Below, piece after piece: positions 57,991-64,000 of a DNA stretch of 64,000 nt (the first letter of the stretch is position 1; the number at the start of each line of letters is the position of its first letter). The DNA is from Rhizobium oryzihabitans. Its GTDB lineage: Bacteria > Pseudomonadota > Alphaproteobacteria > Rhizobiales > Rhizobiaceae. Below the pieces are notes generated by a model, which was given only the letters and a program-made list of their open reading frames with translations, was not told the origin of the DNA and did no database searches. The stretch lies in the NCBI RefSeq assembly GCF_010669145.1, contig NZ_CP048632.1, positions 2,996,501-3,060,500 of the forward strand, read 5' to 3'. The position numbers and the translations under genes are program-made.

Positions 57991-58068
57991 TCAGATGAAA
58001 AGCATCATCGCTACGAACAAAAACGCCAAACCGACTGCCAAGGCATTGAGAGATTTTGTAAGTCCCAT
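57991..58068 (-). CDS. 25-residue membrane microprotein
   Basis: A short frame reads MGLTKSLNALAVGLAFLFVA MMLFI: a basic N-terminus (one Lys) and then a single hydrophobic helix to the end. The start codon has a consensus AGGAGG 5 bases upstream, better than most genes in this window, which is the main reason to call it real. A longer in-frame reading from 58188 lacks such a site. Single-helix proteins of this size often bind and regulate membrane enzymes or respiratory complexes; nothing here shows the partner. Confidence 0.7.
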   Translation of the reverse strand: MGLTKSLNALAVGLAFLFVAMMLFI

Positions 58069-58346
58069 GGGTGCCTCCTGTTGTTGACAGGTTCGATAAT
58101 ATGACCGTTTTGTGGCAGTTGAAAAGCGGTTTCTGTGACGCAGTGCAGCACGCTTTGGCGCGGCGTAAAAAGGATACTCGCGTAACAAATTGAAATTAAA
58201 TGATTATTTTCTTATCACGCAGTGCTTCATATCTTTAAAAAAAGTAAATGACCGGGGTGTTATCCCCAGTCATCCGGTCGAGATTAACGATTTCCGCCTT
58301 GATTCCGGCCCACAGATTAAAGGCCTGACAGCGCCGTTAAGATTGC

Positions 58347-59572
58347 TTAAAGCGCCTGCAGAAGTTCTGCCGACGGCCAGCCATCTGCGGGTATTCCGAG
58401 ACGCTGCTGTTCCTTCTGGATAGCAACGCGGGTGCCGGAACCGAGAATGCCATCCACCTTGCCGACATTGTGGCCGCGCGCTTCGAGCTTGGTCTGAAGT
58501 TCCTTCATGGTCGCGTCGTCGAAGCCCGGCTCGGGTTACCCTTGTTATAGACGGGGGCGCCCATCAGGCGGGTGGCGAAATAGGCGGCCGAGGTCGTGTA
58601 GATGAACGACTGGTTCCATTCCAGATAGATGTTGAAGTTGGGGTAGGTGATGAAGGTCGGTCCCTTGCGGCCCTGCGGCATGATGAGGGCTGCGGGCAGG
58701 GAAGCGAAATTCCTGTTGCCGTCGCGCGGCGTCACGCCAAGCGCAAACCAGTCGCCGGCGGTGAGCGAGCCACCGAGGCCTGATTTTTCCCAGGGCAGGT
58801 TTTCCGGCACGGAGACTTCCTGGATCCAGGGTTCGCCCTTCTTGAAGCCGAGATGCTGGATGAACTTTGCAGCCGTCAGGATCGCATCCGGGCCGCTGCT
58901 CTTGACGTTGATATGGCCATCGCCGTCGCCATCGACGCCGAAAGCGATGATGTCCTTCGGCAGCATCTGTACCTGGCCGATTTCACCGGCCCATGCGCCA
59001 GTATTGGCGGCGGGATCGAGATCGCCGTGCTGGACCATTTCGATGAGCGCCAGCAATTGCGGACGGAAGAGTTCCGGGCGGCGGCAATCATGGGAGAGGG
59101 TCACCAGCGCGTTGCGGGTGTTGAAATCACCCTGAACGGCGCCGAAATCGGTTTCCATGGCCCAGAAGGCGGCGATGACGCCGGCCGGTACGCCGAATTC
59201 ATTTTCAGCGCGGGCAAAGGTCGAGGACAGTTCCTGAAGCTTCCTGCGGCCGATATCGAGACGGGCCTGGCTGACGGTGCGTTGGGAGAATTCCAGGAAG
59301 GTCTGGCGGAAGACGCCCTGGGCGCGGTCACGCGACAGGACCTTGGGATCGATCTGCGCGCCGGCGAGCGCCTTCTGGATCGCATCGGCTGGAACGCCCT
59401 TGGCTGCGGCATCGGCTTTCACGCCCTCAAGAAATGCGCCGAGATCGCCGCCGCAGGCCACCTGCTTGGGATCCTCAGGCGAGGCCACGGGTGGCGTGGC
59501 GAAAGCCGAGCTGGAAGACAAAAGCGAGAGAGCGGCGGCAAAAAGGATGCTGCGCGACCGGAACGTGGGCAT
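58347..59572 (-). pseudogene. Lytic murein transglycosylase (MltB-like), frameshifted near the C-terminus
   Basis: The main frame gives a signal peptide (SILFAAALSLLSSSSAFATP), then the SLT_2 domain with the catalytic Glu in FWAMETDFGAVQGDFNTRNA, GAWAGEIGQVQMLPKDIIAF and DGDGHINVKSSGPDAILTAA. It stops early at 58505, after YNKGNP. Adding one base at about 58530-58532 continues as GNPEPGFDDATMKELQTKLE, a peptidoglycan-binding domain ending at 58347, 408 residues in all. It cleaves peptidoglycan with formation of 1,6-anhydro-muramic ends. ATG 59572 has GAGGAA upstream. Confidence 0.87.
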
Positions 59573-59694
59573 GGGAATTTCCTCAATAGGTTGTTGGCCC
59601 GCTTTACCCATATGTTTGCGACAAAAAAACGGACCGAGCGATCTGACGTTGCACAACAACGCCGATTTTTCGAAAGTGTTGCTTCTTGGCCGTC

Positions 59695-60474
59695 TTATTT
59701 GGCGGAAGCGATCCATTGACGCCAATTTTTCTCCGTACCGGCAAAGACATTGATGTCCGTTGGGCCGTTGACGCCGGGCACGACGCCGGTTGCCGTATAT
59801 TGCCAGAAGGCCCATTTCCGGTCCTCGTAAATCTTGGCCGGATGGGCGGCGACGGAGCGCACCCAGAAATGGTAATCCTTGAACTGGCCGACGAGATTGT
59901 CACGGTGGAAGTCGACCGAGGTATAGATGATCGGGCGCTTGCCGTAGTGGGCTTCGATGCGATCGAGGAAACGCTGCATCTCCGCGCGAACGATGCCAGG
60001 TGCCGGGCGCGTCTTGCAGGTGGGCGAGGAGGGGTTCCACTCCACGTCGAGAACCGGGGGCAGGGTGACGGCATCTTTCGGCACGTTGCGAATGAACCAG
60101 TCGGCCTGAGCGTCTGCCGTCGAGCAGAAATAATAGAAATGATAGGGCGCGTGCAGAATATCCGCAGCTGCCGCGCTGCGCCAATGGTCGCCGAATTTGG
60201 GATCGATGCGGTCTGACCCTTCCGTCGCCTTGATGAAGACGAAGGAAACGCCGGATTTGCGCACGGTACGCCAATCGACATCACCGTTCCACTTGGACAC
60301 GTCGATGCCGTGCACCTCGTGGCGATGCGGGTTGTTCATGCCGAAATCCTGCGGATCGGTATCGGAAAATTTCGGCTTGGACACGGACGCGGTTTCAAGC
60401 AGGTCGTAACTCGTGGACGTGCAGCCGCCGATCAACAGCAAAGCCGACAGTAGTGCCGATAAACGCAGCCGCAT
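59695..60474 (-). CDS. Glycoside hydrolase family 25 lysozyme, lipoprotein
   Basis: The 259-residue product has a lipoprotein signal with lipobox LIGGC at about residue 18. The GH25 domain follows: HGIDVSKWNGDVDW (first catalytic-region Asp), VSFVFIKATEGSDRIDPKFG, LPPVLDVEWNPSSP with the DVE catalytic pair, and the C-terminal WAFWQYTATGVVPGVNGPTD, which ends in the usual DxN. It is likely outer-membrane-anchored and acts on peptidoglycan, fitting the neighbouring transglycosylase gene. Confidence 0.93.
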   Translation of the reverse strand: MRLRLSALLSALLLIGGCTSTSYDLLETASVSKPKFSDTDPQDFGMNNPHRHEVHGIDVSKWNGDVDWRTVRKSGVSFVFIKATEGSDRIDPKFGDHWRSAAAADILHAPYHFYYFCSTADAQADWFIRNVPKDAVTLPPVLDVEWNPSSPTCKTRPAPGIVRAEMQRFLDRIEAHYGKRPIIYTSVDFHRDNLVGQFKDYHFWVRSVAAHPAKIYEDRKWAFWQYTATGVVPGVNGPTDINVFAGTEKNWRQWIASAK

Positions 60475-60722
60475 TGGAACCCTGAATGAAAGTGTTGCCC
60501 ATCCCGCAGCCGCAAATGGCGCGCTGCATCTCCCGATTTACCCATAACATGGTAAACAAGCGGTTATGGCAAGGGGTAACCGCTTTTTTCGACCGCGCAA
60601 GCCGCTGTATTTGAAGCGATTTGCAGTCACAAGGCTGGGATGACGGCAAGAATTCCCGAGTGGGAAGCCCTGGTCGCAGCACCACACCTGCCTTTGCCGA
60701 GACGCCGGAAGCTCTTCGAGGA

Positions 60723-61439
60723 TCAGGCGTCGGCGAGGATGCGACTGATTTTCGGCTGTGTTTCGGTGACCGGAAGCGTGATGACGGCCCGCCAGGCGTA
60801 ACCCCGTGCGATTTCCTCGAATTCGAGATTGCCGTCAAAGCGGCCGGCCATATTGGCCAGAACATAACGAAGATTGGCACGGGGCGTGACGTGAAAACGG
60901 GTGAGCCATGCCTGCAGAAGTGTGCGGAACCACTTCGGCAATTGTTCCTGCTGGCCGAAATCGACAATATGCAGGGAGCCGCCGGGCTTGAGCGCGGAAA
61001 GAGCCTGTTCTATCGCCTTTTCCCAATCCGGTATCATCGACAGCGCATAGGGGATCATGACGCGGTCGAAACCGTCGGGCTGGCCGAATTCGGCGGCGCG
61101 GAAAGCGGTGGCGTCGGCCACACGCAGAATGGGTCGCTCTGCCTTGCCGACAAAATTCTCGGATGCGGTCAGCAGCATTTCGGAGGAGATATCGAGGCCG
61201 AACAATCTTGCCTGCGGAAACTTCCGGCTGGCCAGAAGCAGGTTGCGGCCGGTGCCACAGCCGATTTCAAGCAGCGTGCCGTCTTTTGGCACGTCCAGGC
61301 CGGAAATGGTCCTGTCACGGCCGAGAAGGTAGTATTTGCGGGTGATATCGTAGATGTGCCGCTGGTGGCGATACATGCGGTCCATCAGGCCCGCATGGGC
61401 TTCATCTGCAAGACCCACATTCTCGCCGACGGTTTTCAT
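60723..61439 (-). CDS. btaB: Betaine-lipid synthase subunit BtaB, N-methyltransferase
   Basis: The 238-residue class I methyltransferase has the SAM motif LLEIGCGTGRNLLLASRKFP at about residues 56-75 and the post-motifs RVMIPYALSMIPDWEKAIEQ and ALKPGGSLHIVDFGQQEQLP. It would methylate diacylglycerylhomoserine three times to the betaine lipid DGTS. Its ATG overlaps the btaA stop (ATGA), so both are made together. The homoserine lipid step is that of BtaA upstream, and the Pho box before btaA predicts induction by phosphate starvation. Confidence 0.93.
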   Translation of the reverse strand: MKTVGENVGLADEAHAGLMDRMYRHQRHIYDITRKYYLLGRDRTISGLDVPKDGTLLEIGCGTGRNLLLASRKFPQARLFGLDISSEMLLTASENFVGKAERPILRVADATAFRAAEFGQPDGFDRVMIPYALSMIPDWEKAIEQALSALKPGGSLHIVDFGQQEQLPKWFRTLLQAWLTRFHVTPRANLRYVLANMAGRFDGNLEFEEIARGYAWRAVITLPVTETQPKISRILADA

Positions 61440-62686
61440 GCCATAGCCCTCTGATAGATATGGAAGCCGCCATAGATGGCTGAGCGATCCATGGCGTTCA
61501 GTTCCTGGGAACGCTCCTCGAGATAGACCCACTGGTTGCGGATGTCAGTGGAGAGCCTGCCTTCGATGACGCTCTTTTCGGCGGCGGTGCGGAAGATGAC
61601 ACGCGCACCGGGAGCGGCGGTGCGGCTGATCTGCGACCACAATTCGTTGAGCTGCACATCCGTCATCCAGTCCTGCGCGTCGAGGAGGATATAACGGTCG
61701 ACGCCGTTTGCCGGCTTCTTGGAAAGAAGCTCGGTATAGGTGGCGTGATGCACCGCGACGCGGGCGGTGTTGTTGCGGATCGTCTCGTAATATTCCGGCT
61801 TGAGATAGGCGGGCAGGGCACCCTCGTGCGGCTCGGGATAACGGCGTGCGAAGGCCTGCCAGGCGAAATAATTGTCGCTAAGCGGGAAGTTGCAGGCGAG
61901 CTTTTCCAGCCGCTCCTTGAGCACGGAGGCAACCGTGCCATCGTTCGAAAGGCTTGCCAGCTCGTCATATTGCCGGGGCGGAATGCCGAGGCCGAAAAGC
62001 GAGCTTTTGCGCTTCGTCAGCCAGCGTACCACGGGCTTGTCGAATAGCGGCGCGACCTTGCTGTCGAAAAACTGGCGCTGTTCGGCAATTGAGCGGCTTT
62101 GAGCCATTTCCGTCAACTTGACGCCGTGCAGGCGGGCCATGAGATGGCCGGCACCGATGAAACGGCCGAGCAGGCCGGTGCGGTAGATGTTCCGGTCAAA
62201 GACCGAGATGCGACGACGGCCGGACAGCGTACGCTTCGACCAGTAGGCCTTGGTCGTGTCATCGAGATGGTCGGCGATGAAGCGGTCATAACCATGGCTG
62301 TTGCTGCGCGTATTGGCGCGGCCGAACTGGCGAACAACGTCCTGATGGGCGGGCAGATGGCGGAAGGCGGCCAGCTTCAGCTTGTTGAGAGCGATGTGAT
62401 GCGGGTTCAAATCCACCACATCGATGCTGGCCGGATTGCGGGAGAGATAGGCCAGCATGTTGCAGCCGCCCGAGCCGATGGTGACGATGCGGTGGCCTTC
62501 GCCAAGCTCCATCGCTTCCATGTCGATTTCCGGGTCTTCCCAGATCTGCGGATAAACGAGGCCGGAAAACAGGACGCCGAAGAACCGTTCGGAAAGACCG
62601 CTTTTCGAGAGTGCCTTGTGCTGGAGCAGCGCGGACTTCAGTTTTGTGTTTTTGCTGAAGCCGGTCTTGGGTGCCGCACTCGTCAT
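61436..62686 (-). CDS. btaA: Betaine-lipid synthase subunit BtaA, S-adenosylmethionine:diacylglycerol 3-amino-3-carboxypropyl transferase
   Basis: The 416-residue product moves the aminocarboxypropyl group of S-adenosylmethionine to diacylglycerol, the first step of DGTS synthesis. Characteristic stretches are VLFSGLVYPQIWEDPEIDME, RIVTIGSGGCNMLAYLSRNP (SAM-binding), VDLNPHHIALNKLKLAAFRH and YILLDAQDWMTDVQLNELWS. AGGTGA precedes the ATG, and btaB overlaps its stop. DGTS replaces phospholipids when phosphate is scarce. A Pho box lies about 50 bases upstream. Confidence 0.94.
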   Translation of the reverse strand: MTSAAPKTGFSKNTKLKSALLQHKALSKSGLSERFFGVLFSGLVYPQIWEDPEIDMEAMELGEGHRIVTIGSGGCNMLAYLSRNPASIDVVDLNPHHIALNKLKLAAFRHLPAHQDVVRQFGRANTRSNSHGYDRFIADHLDDTTKAYWSKRTLSGRRRISVFDRNIYRTGLLGRFIGAGHLMARLHGVKLTEMAQSRSIAEQRQFFDSKVAPLFDKPVVRWLTKRKSSLFGLGIPPRQYDELASLSNDGTVASVLKERLEKLACNFPLSDNYFAWQAFARRYPEPHEGALPAYLKPEYYETIRNNTARVAVHHATYTELLSKKPANGVDRYILLDAQDWMTDVQLNELWSQISRTAAPGARVIFRTAAEKSVIEGRLSTDIRNQWVYLEERSQELNAMDRSAIYGGFHIYQRAMA

Positions 62687-62729
62687 ATGTTCACCTCTCA
62701 GTCGATTGAGAGGCGTCTACAGCCGTGAC

Positions 62730-62747
62730 GCTACAGTTTGATGACAG
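62730..62747 (-). promoter_or_regulatory. Pho box before btaAB
   Basis: On the minus strand the sequence reads CTGTCATCAAACTGTAGC, two 7-base repeats CTGTCAT / CTGTAGC separated by 4 bases, against the PhoB consensus CTGTCAT-N4-CTGTCAT. A third partial repeat follows with the same 11-base period. It is 44-61 bases upstream of the btaA start. Confidence 0.78.
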
Positions 62748-62836
62748 GGGCTGTGGGCGGAAGCAACGAATCGAAAAGACGCATGAAACGGATCGACTTT
62801 GCAAAGCGCTGAGGGTGTTCTCACCGGTCGTGGCGC

Positions 62837-62912
62837 CATCCTCGGGCGTGACCCGAGGATCCATGAGTACGTCGAAATCGTTAATCCTCGGGTCAAGCCC
62901 GAGGATGACGGA
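62837..62912. repeat. Composite palindromic repeat, copy D
   Basis: CATCCTCGGGCGTGACCCGA and the inverted AATCCTCGGGTCAAGCCCGA flank a 27-base spacer between btaA and the end of the last gene. Confidence 0.85.
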
Positions 62913-62993
62913 GAGGTTTTTCGGCGCTTTTCGCCGCCAGTATCAAGAAACCAGCCTGATCTGGATGGTGTTCCCGATGCAGCCTCGAAGCAA

Positions 62994-64000
62994 TCACTTG
63001 CGCAGAACGTGCAGCATGCCCTTGCGCTTGGCGTCGTAGTAATAACCGCGTGCATAAAGACGGACTGCGTTGTCGCGGTTGCTATCGGCCACAAGCCATG
63101 CGCCACGCAGATATTTGACGGCGTATTTGAGGTTCGTTTCGGCGTCGAACAGGCCGGAAGCGGGGCCATCAAAGCCCATGGAGCGGGCAGTGGCGTGCTT
63201 GATCTGCATCAGACCGAAGTGGCCGCCATTATAGGCGCCGGGATTGTACATGCTTTCACGCTGGACCACGCGGTGCACCAGATCTTCCGGCACATTATAC
63301 ATGACCGCATATTTCGAAATCAGCCCACTCAGTTTTTCGCGCCCGGCAGGTGCCGACTTGAGAGGAGCCGTCACGGTTTCATTCTGCCGGATGGCGGCAA
63401 GGGCGGCATTGGTCGGGCCCGCGGCATAGGCGAGAACCGTGCTGTCAGGCTTCGGCAGCGGAATGACCTTGCGCTCGGCCGTCAGTTCGGTGCCGATCGA
63501 TGGGGTGCCAGGTGGCGGCGGCGCGGGCGGGAAGCTGCCCTTGACGGCAACCACCTGCGGCAGATCGGCGGCGGCGTTGTGGGTGGACGATTGTGCTGCG
63601 GCTCCAGCTGTCTCGATCGCGGTTGCTGCCGGCGTTGCGGCATGGGGTGCGAGAGCAGCCGCTGTGGCCGGCGCTGACGTCGTCACGGTCGCCAGCGCCA
63701 TCTCTGCCGGTTGCTGCATCTGGGCGCTGATCGCCGCTGCTGCTGCGATTTCAGAGGCTGGCGGCAGGGCCACACGGCCACCCTTGACGGCGACGGCGGT
63801 AGGAAGCGTTGCAGGTTGCGAAGCGGTGGCGGCGTCTGTCGCCGGTGCGGCCGGCGTTACGCCTGCTGCGGTTTCAGCCGTTGCCGGCTGTGTCGATGCC
63901 TGCGCAGGAGCGGCAGTGGGGTTGACTGCCGCAATTTTCGGGCCGTCCGGCCCTTCCTTGGCGGTATATTCGACACTTGTGCATCCAGCCAATGCCAGTG
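62994..64000 (-). CDS. Lytic transglycosylase lipoprotein, SLT_1 domain (start outside window)
   Basis: At least 335 residues are visible. The first visible residues read LALAGC, a lipobox, so the start codon lies beyond base 64000. A long Ala/Thr/Pro-rich low-complexity spacer (about 200 residues) leads to a C-terminal SLT domain: SGLISKYAVMYNVPEDLVHR, VVQRESMYNPGAYNGGHFGL with the catalytic Glu of RES, MQIKHATARSMGFDGPASGL and LKYAVKYLRGAW. It would cut peptidoglycan glycan strands from the outer membrane side. It is encoded on the same strand as btaAB but separated by a repeat and the Pho box. Confidence 0.9.
   Translation of the reverse strand, partial: LALAGCTSVEYTAKEGPDGPKIAAVNPTAAPAQASTQPATAETAAGVTPAAPATDAATASQPATLPTAVAVKGGRVALPPASEIAAAAAISAQMQQPAEMALATVTTSAPATAAALAPHAATPAATAIETAGAAAQSSTHNAAADLPQVVAVKGSFPPAPPPPGTPSIGTELTAERKVIPLPKPDSTVLAYAAGPTNAALAAIRQNETVTAPLKSAPAGREKLSGLISKYAVMYNVPEDLVHRVVQRESMYNPGAYNGGHFGLMQIKHATARSMGFDGPASGLFDAETNLKYAVKYLRGAWLVADSNRDNAVRLYARGYYYDAKRKGMLHVLRK

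Larger units (their letters stand above)
62687..62993. other. Gene-free region upstream of btaA
   Basis: It contains the Pho box at 62730-62747 and a copy of the composite repeat at 62837-62912. I see no supported gene. Confidence 0.6.

Overview
The window looks like a piece of the circular chromosome of an Agrobacterium (Rhizobiaceae, Alphaproteobacteria), probably of the A. tumefaciens/A. fabrum group. The basis is the gene set and its order: the yqeY-dnaG-rpoD block beside carA, an 850-residue bathy-type bacteriophytochrome (Agp2-like, with an HWE kinase and C-terminal receiver), btaAB betaine-lipid genes, and a D-mannose isomerase-like epimerase. The species call is from memory of these families, not from a search.

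Layout. 1-5.2 kb: start of a chemotaxis receptor, a MATE exporter, carA, yqeY, an acetyltransferase. 5.2-9.7 kb: dnaG and rpoD. 9.8-15.6 kb: a broken DUF930 gene, the bacteriophytochrome, yjbQ, small exported proteins and a SIMPL protein. 15.77-17.91 kb: a tRNA(CAT) gene followed by a 2.07 kb insert bounded by a repeat of the tRNA 3' end; it holds only a C5-cytosine methyltransferase and a convergent HNH nuclease. 18-22.3 kb: envelope proteins, a tyrosine phosphatase-like protein, the epimerase. 22.5-28.5 kb: metH, an MHS-type MFS transporter, an ATPase. 28.9-35.8 kb: a zinc alcohol dehydrogenase, a complete ABC importer and an RpiR regulator. 36.0-42.5 kb: an amidohydrolase, ethanolamine-type permease, glutamine synthetase-like ligase, aldehyde dehydrogenase and iron alcohol dehydrogenase, which together look like a gamma-glutamylated amino-alcohol (ethanolamine) catabolic route. 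43-50 kb: orphan ParA, a TetR/MFS pair with matching operators, L,D-transpeptidase, RidA and others. 50-54 kb: a ThDP enzyme/CoA-transferase pair and a lipase. 54-58 kb: ettA, then an ArsR-methyltransferase fusion with metF. 58-64 kb: a 25-residue membrane protein, lytic transglycosylases, GH25 lysozyme and btaAB behind a Pho box.

Links across the window. The palindrome ATAAAGATATCTTTAT lies before the arsR-methyltransferase/metF operon, and a near-identical copy lies before metH 33 kb away, so both probably belong to one methionine-cycle regulon. Five copies of composite palindromic repeats occupy gene ends.

Six genes (MATE exporter, DUF930 gene, bacteriophytochrome, MFS exporter, L,D-transpeptidase, lytic transglycosylase) are broken. 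In each, adding one G or C back into a G/C run (three times in the DUF930 gene) restores a full-length protein. This uniform pattern suggests missing bases in the sequence rather than six true pseudogenes.
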